36,790 bases of DNA from an uncultured Bacteroidota bacterium (GTDB taxonomy: Bacteria; Bacteroidota; Bacteroidia; Flavobacteriales; Flavobacteriaceae): NCBI GenBank assembly GCA_902609035.1, contig CACLQG010000011.1, positions 1 to 36,790 on the forward strand, in the 5' to 3' direction. Position 1 is the stretch's first letter; each line of letters opens with the position of its first letter. The notes under the pieces are model-generated. The model saw nothing but the letters and a program-made list of their open reading frames with translations. It did no database searches and had not been told where the DNA came from. Shown piece by piece: positions 1 to 8,720 of this stretch. The position numbers and the translations under genes are program-made.

Positions 1-612
1 CTGAAAATCAAAGGTAGATTCGGTATCGTAATTTGCAGTAATCTGGAGTTTATCACCAATTTTCCCCACTAGACTGAGGCTGATCCTTTGGTCAAAATCA
101 AAACCAAAGCTTCTTCTATTTCTTGGCGAGGCTGCAGGGTTGTCATTTTTTTGGTATCGAACTCCCAAATCTATTCCTACAGAACCCTGTGGAACAATAT
201 CAATTACATTACTCCCAAAAATGGATTGAAAAAATTTACTATTGACGTAAACCTCAGGAAGAAGGTTTTTTTGAGTTTCAATTAGATTTTCAGTATTACC
301 AGACAAAGCGGCTATTTTGTCTTGAAAATATACCTTCATTTGCTCTGCTAATACCATGGCTTCAAATTCCTTTGGTGTCATTACCAAAGGAGCATTGATA
401 GGATAACCATCTATGGTTTTGGTATAGATGTACATTCCTGAGTCAGCGTAGTAGGTGTAATTTGAACTGATACTTGAGGATTGGGTGAGCTTAGATTTGG
501 ACAAATCATAGCTGTTCTCCACCTGTCCCCACAGCGATACACTGCAAATCAAAAGGAGGGGCAACAAAAAGTATTTTAGACTTAAATATTTATCCTTTTT
601 TCTATAGATCAA
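1..612 (-). CDS. sprA: SprA, N-terminal part (gliding motility / type IX secretion translocon), cut by window edge
   Basis: About 204 codons of the N terminus; the rest lies left of the window. The reverse-strand translation has a signal peptide (hydrophobic run ending LLLICSVSLWGQ), then stretches typical of SprA: VDIVPQG-like (here IDIVPQGSVGIDLGVRYQ), KNDNPAASPRNRRSFGFDF, and ISLSLVGKIGD followed by ITANYDTESTFDFQ. SprA is the very large outer-membrane barrel through which type IX secretion cargo passes, and it is needed for gliding. The gene follows ruvA, an order familiar in Flavobacteria. No ATG lies upstream of the signal peptide in this frame. The ruvA stop is followed in the same frame by ATT TCT TTG, so I placed the start at the TTG at 610-612. 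Identity is secure; the start codon is not. Confidence 0.9.
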   Translation of the reverse strand, partial: MIYRKKDKYLSLKYFLLPLLLICSVSLWGQVENSYDLSKSKLTQSSSISSNYTYYADSGMYIYTKTIDGYPINAPLVMTPKEFEAMVLAEQMKVYFQDKIAALSGNTENLIETQKNLLPEVYVNSKFFQSIFGSNVIDIVPQGSVGIDLGVRYQKNDNPAASPRNRRSFGFDFDQRISLSLVGKIGDKLQITANYDTESTFDFQ

Positions 613-618
613 AGAAAT

Positions 619-1200
619 TTAAAGTTTATTCAAGGCCGATTTTATTAATTCCTCTACCGTAATGTCGGGGTTGCCTTGAATGAGTTTATCAACAACTTTT
701 TCAGATGCTTTTCTTGAATATCCAAGAACCTCTAATGCTGATAACGTTTCTTCTTTAATTGTATTGCTTTTGAAAACAGGAATTTCATCAGTTCCTTGTA
801 GGGTTCTGATTTTATCCTTGAGTTCAATTATCACTCGTTGTGCAGTTTTTAGACCAATACCCTTGACAGCCTGAATTGCTGCGACATCCTCTAGACCAAT
901 AAACTGTTGGATTTGATTAGGTGTAAGAGATGAGAGCATGGTTCTTGCTGTACTGGTTCCAATTCCAGAAACCGAAATTAATAGTCTAAAAACAGTTCTT
1001 TCCAAAGTTGTAAAAAAACCATATAAAATGTGGGCGTCTTCTCTGACTTGCAGGTGGGTAAAAAGATGAATATTTTCATCCGCTGAAAGACTGGAAAAGG
1101 TATGCAGAGAAATATTGATCTCATACCCGATACCGTTACAATCTACCACGACATGGGTGGGGGTTTTTTCAACGAGTTTACCTTTAATTTGTGTAATCAT
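619..1200 (-). CDS. ruvA: Holliday junction DNA helicase subunit RuvA
   Basis: 193 aa, the usual RuvA length. The start at MITQIKGKLVEK (position 1200) matches the family N terminus; an in-frame extension to 1239 would run deeper into maeB and is not needed. Visible parts are the N-terminal OB-fold (about residues 1-62), two helix-hairpin-helix motifs (VSGIGTSTA near 77-85 and VKGIGLKTA near 112-120), and a C-terminal RuvB-contacting domain (about 148-193). RuvA binds four-way DNA junctions as a tetramer and loads the RuvB motor, which is encoded separately in this window at 32796-33815. Its start overlaps the maeB stop by 17 bases and sprA follows at once, so the three genes are probably co-transcribed. 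Confidence 0.96.
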   Translation of the reverse strand: MITQIKGKLVEKTPTHVVVDCNGIGYEINISLHTFSSLSADENIHLFTHLQVREDAHILYGFFTTLERTVFRLLISVSGIGTSTARTMLSSLTPNQIQQFIGLEDVAAIQAVKGIGLKTAQRVIIELKDKIRTLQGTDEIPVFKSNTIKEETLSALEVLGYSRKASEKVVDKLIQGNPDITVEELIKSALNKL

Positions 1201-3475
1201 TTTTTCTTTTAAATTTTTCTTGTGCATCAATGCCTGCAATGGCGGCCATATTTACAATTTCATTAACAGAAGCTCCTAATTGTAAAATGTGAGCAGACTG
1301 ACGGAGTCCCATCAATATAGGTCCAATAGATAGGGTATTGTCGAGTTCTTTAATAATTTTATAGGTTATATTGGCCGCATCCAAATTGGGAAAAACTAAA
1401 GTATTTACCTTTCTGTTGTTTAGGGATGAAAAGGGAAAGCGTTCTGCCAGCATATCGTCATTAAGTGCAAAGTCAGATTGAACAGGGCCGTCGGCAATAA
1501 GTTCTGGGAATACTCTGTGTAAATAATTGACTGCCTCGGATACCTTTTTGGCCTGAGGAAAAGGGGAGGAACCAAAGTTATTATAGGACAACAATGCCAC
1601 GACAGGCTCTACTCCAAACATTTTAACAGTTTGGGCAGTCATCTGAGCTATTTTGGCCAATTCTTTTGAGTTTGGGTCTACATTAATTGAAGTGTCGGAT
1701 AGAAATAACATTCCTCTTTTTGTCAGCATCAAATTTGTCGCAGCTACCCGGTCAACACCATTAGCCTTTACCATAACCTCCAAGATAGGTTTTACTACTG
1801 CGGGATATTTTCTAGAAAAACCAGAAAGCATACTATCCGCATCCCCTTCTCTTACCATCATGGCCGCATAATAATTACGTTCTTTGAGTAAACTTTCGCA
1901 TTCGTAAAGGGTTTTTCCCCTCCTTTTTTGCGACTCCCAAAAAACTTTGGCATAGTGCTGTCTTCTTTCAATATATTCTTCAGTTTTGGGATCAATTATG
2001 CTCACCTCCGCATCGAAATCAATTGATTCCATTAGGTTTTCAATGGTTTGCTTATTTCCCAATAATACAGGAATACCAATGTGTTCTTCTTGAATGATTT
2101 GAGCTGCTTTGATTACGTCCAATTGATCTGCCTCTGCAAAAACTATACGCTTAGGGTTGGATTTTGCTCTGTCGTGAATCATTCTGAGGATTTTTTGGTG
2201 TCCTCCCAATCGCTCTGCCAATTCGGCTTCATAACGCTCCCAATTTTCAATAGGCTCTTGAGCAACTCCTGAAGTTATTGCTGCTTTAGCCACTGCAACA
2301 GGAACTTTTACAATCAAACGAGGATCAAAAGGTTTGGGAATGATATAATCTACACCAAAGTTCAACTTAGTTTCCTCATAAGCAATATTTACCTGTTCTG
2401 GTACAGATTGTTTTGCCAATTGTGCTAGGGCCTCTACTGCTGCCATTTTCATGGCCTCGTTCACCTTGGTTGCTCTTACATCCAATGCACCTCTAAATAT
2501 AAATGGGAATCCCAATACATTATTCACTTGGTTAGGATGGTCAGATCTTCCTGTAGCCATAATGATATCTGATCTTGTTTTACAAGCCAAGTTGAAATCG
2601 ATTTCTGGGGTGGGATTAGCCATTGCAAAAACAATAGGGTTTATGGCCATAGTCATCAACATGTTTTCATCCAGTATATTGGGTTGAGATAAACCAATAA
2701 ATACATCGGCACCATCCATCGCCTCCGCCAAAGTATCGATTTCACGATCTGTAGCAAATTCCGCTTTTTGTAAACTCAGGTTGGGTCGAGAATTTCTTAT
2801 GACTCCCTTGCTGTCCAACATTACAATATTTTCTTTTTTAGCACCAAAAGATTGATAAAGTCGCGTACAAGATATCGCAGCTGCTCCTGCACCAGAAACT
2901 ACAAACTTGACTTGTCCTATTTTTTTTTCAGTCAACTCCAAGGCATTGATAAGCGCGGCACAGGAGATAATGGCAGTACCATGTTGGTCGTCGTGCATCA
3001 ATGGAATATCCAACTCTTCTTTAAGGCGATTCTCGATTTCAAATGCCTCAGGTGCTTTGATATCTTCAAGATTTATCCCCCCAAATGTTGGGGCAATAGC
3101 TTTTACCGTTTGTATGAATTTTTCGGGATCTTTTTCATTGATTTCAATGTCAAAAACGTCAATATCCGCAAAAATTTTGAACAAAAGTGCTTTTCCCTCC
3201 ATTACAGGTTTTGAAGCCTCGGGACCAATATCTCCCAAACCCAAAACTGCAGTTCCATTGGAAATAACGGCTACCAAATTCCCTTTATTGGTATATTTAT
3301 ATACATTTTCTATTTTCTTTTCAATTTCTCGACAAGGAATGGCTACACCTGGAGAATAGGCCAATGAAAGGTCGCGTTGGGAACTATAGTTTTTGGTAGG
3401 AACAACTTCAGTTTTTCCTGGCTGGGGCTTTGCGTGGTAGACTAGTGCTTTTCTCCTTTGTTGATTTTTATTCAT
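1184..3475 (-). CDS. maeB: NADP-type malic enzyme with C-terminal phosphotransacetylase-like domain
   Basis: 763 aa, typical of the two-domain MaeB type. Residues 1 to about 420 are the malic enzyme part: SLAYSPGVAIPC near 37-48, the metal-site motif INLEDIKAPEAFEIE (E137, D138) with D162 in PLMHDDQHGTA, and a nucleotide-binding glycine stretch VVSGAGAAA at 192-200. From about residue 430 to the end is a phosphotransacetylase-like domain (RIVFAEADQLDVIKAA), which in MaeB proteins is regulatory rather than catalytic. The enzyme converts malate to pyruvate and CO2 with reduction of NAD(P). It is cytoplasmic and leads the maeB-ruvA-sprA run. The 166 bases upstream contain no exact TAnnTTTG promoter box that I could find. 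Confidence 0.95.
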   Translation of the reverse strand: MNKNQQRRKALVYHAKPQPGKTEVVPTKNYSSQRDLSLAYSPGVAIPCREIEKKIENVYKYTNKGNLVAVISNGTAVLGLGDIGPEASKPVMEGKALLFKIFADIDVFDIEINEKDPEKFIQTVKAIAPTFGGINLEDIKAPEAFEIENRLKEELDIPLMHDDQHGTAIISCAALINALELTEKKIGQVKFVVSGAGAAAISCTRLYQSFGAKKENIVMLDSKGVIRNSRPNLSLQKAEFATDREIDTLAEAMDGADVFIGLSQPNILDENMLMTMAINPIVFAMANPTPEIDFNLACKTRSDIIMATGRSDHPNQVNNVLGFPFIFRGALDVRATKVNEAMKMAAVEALAQLAKQSVPEQVNIAYEETKLNFGVDYIIPKPFDPRLIVKVPVAVAKAAITSGVAQEPIENWERYEAELAERLGGHQKILRMIHDRAKSNPKRIVFAEADQLDVIKAAQIIQEEHIGIPVLLGNKQTIENLMESIDFDAEVSIIDPKTEEYIERRQHYAKVFWESQKRRGKTLYECESLLKERNYYAAMMVREGDADSMLSGFSRKYPAVVKPILEVMVKANGVDRVAATNLMLTKRGMLFLSDTSINVDPNSKELAKIAQMTAQTVKMFGVEPVVALLSYNNFGSSPFPQAKKVSEAVNYLHRVFPELIADGPVQSDFALNDDMLAERFPFSSLNNRKVNTLVFPNLDAANITYKIIKELDNTLSIGPILMGLRQSAHILQLGASVNEIVNMAAIAGIDAQEKFKRKNDYTN

Positions 3476-3641
3476 TTTTAATTTTCTGCATTATAAAAGT
3501 AATAAATCATATATGGGTCGATTCAGGTAGACGAAAAAATGTATTTAAGGTTTGAAAAAATTGATCGAGGGCTGACAAAAATGAGTAAGCCATAAGGCTA
3601 TAGGTGTTGAAATAATTTTGGGTTTTTTTAACATAAAAAAA

Positions 3642-5555
3642 TCAGTCTTTTATATAATTTCCATTGATATCAAGGGAAAAAATTTGAAAAGGATCAAGAT
3701 TAGCATCCATTAGTTCTGCAAAATCTCCCCTTTTCATAACTTCATGGTCAGCAATATTTTCATTAGTAATTTTGTACAATTTCGTTATTCTTTTATCCAC
3801 ATTTGAAACAATTTCTTCAAAATTAAAAATCCCTCGAATACTATCAAACCATTCCAACATATCAGAATTTTTTAAAGATTTTGGAGTCTCTACATTTTTA
3901 AATTGTCGCAATACAGATAGGGCATGGTCCATGTCGTCTTGACTTAAATCCTTGTCAGGAAAAAACCAAGTTTGATTTTCCCATCCCAGATTCATTCCCG
4001 TTCCTTTTAAAATTCCTGTTGCACCTATTCGCTGGTAGACTTTAAATCGAGGGTGTTCTTTGGGCACATCCAGATAGGGCAGTAAATACCCTCCATCCTG
4101 CAAAAGCTGGTTTTGTACTTTCCTGACATTCAGCCTTGCGGGTGAAATGTTTTCTTTTACGCTTAATGCGGCCATCAATCCTGCTGCTTGCCCAACCTGT
4201 AAGACTACAGGTTGCAGGCGAGTGGTACCATTCACAATATTGGTCACAGAAATAGATTTTTCGGCTACTATAAAATTTTCAACATTTTTTGGGAGCAAAC
4301 AACCCATAGGTACATTATAAGAAGGTACAGGATAAAAATGGAGTTTGGGTAATTCTTTTGCATTAGGGTGACTCGCATGGTGATGATCCACAGGGTAATC
4401 TCCCACGGCAATACCCGTTCTGTAAAGGGGGGGCTCCTGCTCATGGGGTCGAACAAGATGATTTACCGTTAAGGTCGTAAGGCCCCTTATTCTCCTGGAT
4501 TCCCTGTGATACGGAATTAGTGGTAAATCGTCTTCTGTTGGAAATTCCCCTTCAGAAAGCCCATAGGTGTTAAAGCCCAATTCGGTTTGCAAATAATACA
4601 AAAACTGCAAAGATTTCAGTTTGGCCTTTTTAAATGATTTTTTTCTCTCCTCGGTAGATTGCTCAATGGCATTAACGTAATAGTCATTTCCATTAATGGG
4701 CCAATTGATCATTACTTTTCCATTTGGTAAACGACCATAAGACAATAAACTGTCTTTAGGCCACAAAGCTCTATTCCTGGATTTATTTTTACAATTGTTA
4801 CTTTGGCTCGCACAATAAAAAAGTGATGGATTATAGGCCACTGGTTTTTCGATGGTTTTGTCACTGCCGAAATCTTCTAAAATCATCACATAGGTCAAAT
4901 CCTGTATGACATCATTTTCTTTTTCGGGAGCAATTTCCTCACCATGGGTCTCCCGACTATCCATTCCTAAATCATAGGGTACCCCAACTTTTGCAGCAAT
5001 ATCTCCCATTTCAGAAGCATCAATTACAATCTTTGCATAAAGGGTATAATCGTATTTTTGATCACCCAACTCAACCTTCCATCCCTTTTCATCTTTTTCA
5101 ATGGCCATTATTTTTTGTCCTAACTTTGGGCTTAAAAAAGGTTCGTTTCTGACCATATTTTGAAAAATCCTATTGCCGACAGAAGGTTCAAAAAGATGAT
5201 TGCTCACCCATCCCGTTTGTAAGGCTTTCTTATTGCCATAGTGTTGAATCAAACTGTCTCTAAACTCTCCCCAAATTCCCGAGGGCAATTTGGTATTACC
5301 ATCCACACCACTAACCCCAGCGGAGGTGAGCATTCCCCCGAGCCAAGGCCCTTCCTCAATCAGTACCGTGAACACCCCTTGTCTGGCAGATGACAATGCT
5401 GCTGCTACTCCACTCGTACTTCCTCCGATAACTAAGACCTCTGTCTCTAGTGCGGCGTTCTCACAAGAGAAAATAAAAAGTGATAAAAGCAAGGAAAGCG
5501 GGTTTAAAATCCTTTTTGTCTTATTCAAATTATAGCATTTTTTGAAGATAAACAT
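3642..5555 (-). CDS. FAD-dependent oxidoreductase lipoprotein (PF12831-type)
   Basis: 637 aa. A basic, hydrophobic N terminus leads to a lipobox (LFIFSC, Cys31), so the mature protein is probably membrane-anchored outside the cytoplasm. Right after it comes the FAD Rossmann motif VLVIGGSTSGVAAALSSARQG (about 40-60), with an acidic ribose-binding residue in VLIEEG. Further family features are KIVIDASEMGDIAAKVG, the IPYHRESRRIRG stretch, and late VAEKSISVTNIVNGTTRLQP and VGQAAGLMAALSV. The family occurs widely in Bacteroidota sugar-utilisation loci, but substrates are mostly unknown, and I cannot name one here. It is the last gene of the minus-strand operon, 47 bases after the epimerase-like gene. 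About 165 bases without a clear terminator separate it from maeB. Confidence 0.82.
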   Translation of the reverse strand: MFIFKKCYNLNKTKRILNPLSLLLSLFIFSCENAALETEVLVIGGSTSGVAAALSSARQGVFTVLIEEGPWLGGMLTSAGVSGVDGNTKLPSGIWGEFRDSLIQHYGNKKALQTGWVSNHLFEPSVGNRIFQNMVRNEPFLSPKLGQKIMAIEKDEKGWKVELGDQKYDYTLYAKIVIDASEMGDIAAKVGVPYDLGMDSRETHGEEIAPEKENDVIQDLTYVMILEDFGSDKTIEKPVAYNPSLFYCASQSNNCKNKSRNRALWPKDSLLSYGRLPNGKVMINWPINGNDYYVNAIEQSTEERKKSFKKAKLKSLQFLYYLQTELGFNTYGLSEGEFPTEDDLPLIPYHRESRRIRGLTTLTVNHLVRPHEQEPPLYRTGIAVGDYPVDHHHASHPNAKELPKLHFYPVPSYNVPMGCLLPKNVENFIVAEKSISVTNIVNGTTRLQPVVLQVGQAAGLMAALSVKENISPARLNVRKVQNQLLQDGGYLLPYLDVPKEHPRFKVYQRIGATGILKGTGMNLGWENQTWFFPDKDLSQDDMDHALSVLRQFKNVETPKSLKNSDMLEWFDSIRGIFNFEEIVSNVDKRITKLYKITNENIADHEVMKRGDFAELMDANLDPFQIFSLDINGNYIKD

Positions 5556-5602
5556 TTTTATTTTTTTTGTGATAGAGTGAATCTAAGTCCAAAATTTTTA
5601 TA

Positions 5603-6772
5603 CTATATTCTAAGTCTTTCAGCAATTTGATGCAATTTATACAAGGCCCTTGGTACATGAAAACAACCCTTCCATTTACCTCCCTTTAAATTCAGGTGAA
5701 TGTTTCCTGACCTATTCAGATATCCATACCACTCTCCTCCACGATTGAAGTCTCTAAAGTTTTTCCAAGCGTAATGATGTACTTTTTCAAACCAATCCCA
5801 ACATTCTTTAGAGCCTGTGATTTCATAACCTCTGAGAAAACAAATCATGGCTTCTAGATGAACCCACCATAGTTTTTGATCCCACTCCAATTGTTGAGGT
5901 GGGTGACCTTCTGCATCCATAAAGTAAAAAATCCCCTCTTGTTTTTTGTCCCAACCTTTTTCAACAATCGATAATGCCATGGCAACCGCGCGATTAATCC
6001 AGTCCTTTCGGTCATATTGTTGGCCCAAATCCATGATAAACCACATGGCCTCCAATCCATGTCCAGGGTTAACTAAACGTCCGTCGAAACTATTAGAAAA
6101 GGTACTTGAAGTAGAAATATTTTCCAATATTACACCTCTTTTTTCATCCCAGAAAAGATCAAAAATCTCATCAACACAATCGTGAGTTCGGACTTGTTTT
6201 TCCTCAGTTTCTACCAAATCTCCTAATTCATTATAAAGGTTACATAAAATCATGGGTAGGGCAAAATTTTTGAGCGGGCGGGTATTGGGAAAAGACTTGT
6301 CCCACCGTTCTTTCGGTTTTTTAGCTCTTTCTGTGATTTTTTTTAGTGTTTTCTCAGCCGCTATTTTATACTTTTCATTTCCAGTAATTTGATGCATTTT
6401 TCCAATAGCCATGCAGGCAAAAGTGTGGGAAAAAATATTGTATGGCATTATAAGTGGCTGTCCTTCCCGCTGAAGTGAAAAATACCAATTGAAATTCCCA
6501 TCGTGTCCATATTTTTCTAAAAAATCAGTTCCATACTGGGCAATCTTTAACCATGAATCTTTCTTTTCAAGACGATCATACAATGTGGCAAATGTCCAGA
6601 CTTGTCGGGCTTGTAACCAAACAAATTTATCAGTATCATACACCTTATGGTCGCCATCAATACAGGTGAAATAACCTCCATATTCTTCGTCTATACTATA
6701 TTTCTCCCAAAAGGGAATCACCTCTTGGGTCAACTCCTTTAAGTACAAAGCAGAGAAGGAAGGGTTACTCAT
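5603..6772 (-). CDS. N-acylglucosamine 2-epimerase (AGE/RnBP) family protein
   Basis: 389 aa from the ATG at 6772, close to the family length of about 390-400. The open frame runs to 6838, but MSNPSFSALYLKELTQE is the natural N terminus. There is no signal peptide, so the protein is cytoplasmic, unusual among its neighbours. Conserved AGE features of the (alpha/alpha)6 barrel are visible: WLQARQVWTF (Arg56), NPGHGLEAMW (His238), LWWVHLEAM (His305) and CFHVPRAL (His372). His238 and His372 correspond to the two catalytic histidines described for AGE enzymes. The family epimerises N-acetylglucosamine/N-acetylmannosamine or isomerises/epimerises other free sugars such as mannose and cellobiose, so the substrate is open. 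The start ATG overlaps the TGA of the small upstream ORF (ATGA), suggesting translational coupling. Confidence 0.88.
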   Translation of the reverse strand: MSNPSFSALYLKELTQEVIPFWEKYSIDEEYGGYFTCIDGDHKVYDTDKFVWLQARQVWTFATLYDRLEKKDSWLKIAQYGTDFLEKYGHDGNFNWYFSLQREGQPLIMPYNIFSHTFACMAIGKMHQITGNEKYKIAAEKTLKKITERAKKPKERWDKSFPNTRPLKNFALPMILCNLYNELGDLVETEEKQVRTHDCVDEIFDLFWDEKRGVILENISTSSTFSNSFDGRLVNPGHGLEAMWFIMDLGQQYDRKDWINRAVAMALSIVEKGWDKKQEGIFYFMDAEGHPPQQLEWDQKLWWVHLEAMICFLRGYEITGSKECWDWFEKVHHYAWKNFRDFNRGGEWYGYLNRSGNIHLNLKGGKWKGCFHVPRALYKLHQIAERLRI

Positions 6773-7035
6773 TTTTTTAGATATGTTTGATAACGACGGT
6801 ACAAATGTCCTGCTTGGGGGTAAGCCGATTGTGGACATATAAAGTGGGAGAACTTAAAAGTAATAGCCTTGTAAATTCCTGCCTTACCAGCTATCTGGAG
6901 CTTATATCTCAGCTTATCCCACTTGATTGTCAGGAACTTGATAGGCATATCCCGATCAAGAGTTTCCGAATTGATCCACGAGGTCATTTGATTTAGATCT
7001 GCCAAGGATTTATTCACCCTTATAAAATCTTCCAA
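6769..7035 (-). CDS. Small uncharacterised ORF, coupled to the epimerase-like gene
   Basis: I do not recognise this protein. The frame is open from about 7083 to a TGA at 6769-6771. Most of it lies outside the SMP-30-like gene, which ends at 7037. Possible starts are TTG at 7035 (chosen, directly after that stop), GTG at 7017 or ATG at 6987. Three signs suggest it is real: codons are purine-rich in first position like the neighbours, it fills an otherwise empty 265-base gap inside an operon, and its stop shares an ATGA with the next start. The product is basic, with the motifs DMPIKFLTIKWDKLRYKLQ and PQAGHLYRRYQTYLKK. It uses AAG for lysine more than AAA, unlike its neighbours, so it could be a gene remnant. 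No signal peptide is visible. Confidence 0.4.
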   Translation of the reverse strand: MEDFIRVNKSLADLNQMTSWINSETLDRDMPIKFLTIKWDKLRYKLQIAGKAGIYKAITFKFSHFICPQSAYPQAGHLYRRYQTYLKK

Positions 7036-7036
7036 T

Positions 7037-7927
7037 CTATTGTCTAAATGATCTCCCTGGGTTTTCCACCTGGAAGGTTTCAATATAGCCTCTGTCCTGA
7101 AGGGTTACATAAGCAGTCCTTCCATCTTTTCCTCCAAAAGCTATATTTGAGGGTTTTTTACCTTTCATTTGAATTTCCAATAAAAATTCTCCCTCAGGAG
7201 ATAACTTGGCTACGGTACCTTTACCATATCGGGTAATATATAAATTCCCTAATACATCACAACGCATACCATCCATCCCAAAATCTTGAAATTTGTGAAA
7301 TAATCTTTTATTAGAAATATTGCCCTCTGTATCTAAATCAAAAGCCCAAACATTCCTTTGTGCACTCTCATTGACATATAGGGTGCTGGCATCGGGGCTG
7401 ACTTCAACTCCATTAGTCGTTCCCATATCCTTTGCTAGTAAGTGAAATTTTCCGTCCTCAACTTTCCAAAGCTGACCTGTACTTTCTTTCCAATTTGGAT
7501 CAGAGGCGAACATACGACCACCACAGCAAATTGCTAAATCATTGGGCTGATTGAGTAAGGTATCATGGGCATATACTCCCACCTCTTTTGTTTCAATGTT
7601 TACTTTCAAAACGTTGTGTCCAGTATAATCGGCCAAATACATACTTTGGTCTGCAGCAAAACGAATTCCGTTTGCAGTACTTCCTTCAGGTAAATTATCA
7701 ATGAATAACTCGAAAGTACCCTTATTATCAACCTTTCCAATAGAGCCATTATGATATGGATTGACAAAAAAAAGGTTGCCTTCCAGATCAACAGCAGGAC
7801 CCTCAAGACCAATGGTAAAATTTCCTACAAAGACAAGATCCTCAGATTGATAAAGAACTTCTTTCCCACCGCAGGACATAAGTACTAGAAAAAGAATTAA
7901 AAAAAAATTTTTCATAAAGAGTTTCAT
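7037..7927 (-). CDS. SMP-30/gluconolactonase-like lipoprotein
   Basis: 296 aa (or 292 if translation begins at the second ATG, 7915). A lipobox LVLMSC (Cys19) follows a short hydrophobic run, so this is an exported lipoprotein. The body is a six-bladed beta-propeller of the SMP-30/gluconolactonase/LRE type: LEGPAVDLEGNLFFVNPY at the first blade with its metal-ligand-type Glu, NGIRFAADQSMYLADYTGHNV, PNDLAICCGGRMFASDPN, TNGVEVSPDASTLYVNES and GMDGMRCDVLGNLYIT. The Glu, Asn and Asp residues in these motifs match the divalent-metal site of the family. The family opens aldonolactones or related esters, which would fit downstream of the PQQ-type dehydrogenase across the divergent 44-base gap. It is the first gene of the minus-strand operon. 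Confidence 0.85.
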   Translation of the reverse strand: MKLFMKNFFLILFLVLMSCGGKEVLYQSEDLVFVGNFTIGLEGPAVDLEGNLFFVNPYHNGSIGKVDNKGTFELFIDNLPEGSTANGIRFAADQSMYLADYTGHNVLKVNIETKEVGVYAHDTLLNQPNDLAICCGGRMFASDPNWKESTGQLWKVEDGKFHLLAKDMGTTNGVEVSPDASTLYVNESAQRNVWAFDLDTEGNISNKRLFHKFQDFGMDGMRCDVLGNLYITRYGKGTVAKLSPEGEFLLEIQMKGKKPSNIAFGGKDGRTAYVTLQDRGYIETFQVENPGRSFRQ

Positions 7928-7971
7928 GGTATATATTACAATATGTAAATTAAAAAATTTAACTTTAAATC
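7928..7971. promoter_or_regulatory. Short divergent promoter region between two catabolic operons
   Basis: Only 44 bases separate the divergent starts at 7927 (minus) and 7972 (plus). With no other room, the promoters of both operons must sit here or reach into the flanking coding sequence. The DNA is very AT-rich. I found no exact TAnnTTTG box on either strand, so the elements cannot be pointed to. Inferred from gene arrangement only. Confidence 0.35.
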
Positions 7972-8697
7972 GTGAAAAAAAAACTACTATTTAGCTTTTT
8001 GGCTTATAATATATTATTCAGTTGTTCAGATTTGAAAACAAAAAGCCACAGTTTAATTGTTAAAAAGGTTTCCATAAAAAATTCCATAAATTTCGAAAGC
8101 GTTTCAAAAATTTTAGAAGAAAACGCAGAACCCAAAAAAGTAGATTGGTTAGAATGGAAAGAATTTCCTTACAAACCCAAAGTAAGTTTTAGAATCGCTC
8201 ACTCAGATAGCCTAATATTTTTAAAATATTACGTTAAAGAGGAGCATATATTAGCTAAACAAAGCGAGCCCAATACAGCTGTGCATAGAGATAGTTGTGT
8301 GGAATTCTTTATAGATCCAATGCAAGATGGAAATTATTATAATTTTGAATTCAACTGCATTGGCACTGCTCACTTGGCCTACGGACCAAGACGAGGAGAG
8401 CGTACTTTTATTCCTGCTGAAATGATAAAAAATCAAATCATGACTTGGTCCACATTGGGTGAAGAATCCTTCGAAGAAAAGTCTGATATTTTTGAATGGG
8501 AAATGGTTATTGTAATCCCTACTTCAATTTTTATATTCAATGAAGGCATAAGTTTTGCTGAACTGGTTTCCAACGCCAATTTTTATAAGTGTGGTGACGA
8601 TACAACAAAACGTCATTATCTAAGTTGGAACCCTGTAAAAACTCCTAATCCAGATTTCCATCGCCCTGAACATTTTGGAATTTTAAATTTCCAATGA
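7972..8697 (+). CDS. Carbohydrate-binding family 9-like (CBM9-like) lipoprotein
   Basis: 241 aa, starting with GTG; the start gives a proper signal (MKKKLLFSFLAYNILFSC, lipobox Cys18), so I keep it. The mature part resembles the CBM9-like domain of Bacteroidota periplasmic proteins: VDWLEWKEFPYKPKVSFRI, LKYYVKEEHILA, then the characteristic RDSCVEFFIDPMQDGNYYNF, followed by FNCIGTAHLAYGPRRGER and a terminal HRPEHFGILNF. The family fold is a beta-sandwich that binds sugar ends, and these single-domain versions are common in sugar loci; no catalytic role is known to me. It is the first gene of the ten-gene plus-strand run and 23 bases before the PQQ-type dehydrogenase gene, which suggests substrate capture near the membrane. 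Confidence 0.78.
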   Translation: MKKKLLFSFLAYNILFSCSDLKTKSHSLIVKKVSIKNSINFESVSKILEENAEPKKVDWLEWKEFPYKPKVSFRIAHSDSLIFLKYYVKEEHILAKQSEPNTAVHRDSCVEFFIDPMQDGNYYNFEFNCIGTAHLAYGPRRGERTFIPAEMIKNQIMTWSTLGEESFEEKSDIFEWEMVIVIPTSIFIFNEGISFAELVSNANFYKCGDDTTKRHYLSWNPVKTPNPDFHRPEHFGILNFQ

Positions 8698-8720
8698 AAA
8701 ATAAACATTAAGAATTGAAA

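Noticed and set aside
2907..3359. 150-codon plus-strand open frame inside maeB
   Set aside because: Antisense shadow of a strongly conserved malic enzyme region; the translation has no recognisable motifs.
3585..3602. Short hairpin AGCC-ATAA-GGCT near the end of the FAD oxidoreductase operon
   Set aside because: Only about four strong pairs and no T run directly behind it on the minus strand; too weak to call a terminator.
6773..6838. N-terminal extension of the epimerase-like gene (22 extra residues)
   Set aside because: The family normally begins close to the ATG at 6772, and the extension overlaps the coding-like small ORF in another frame.
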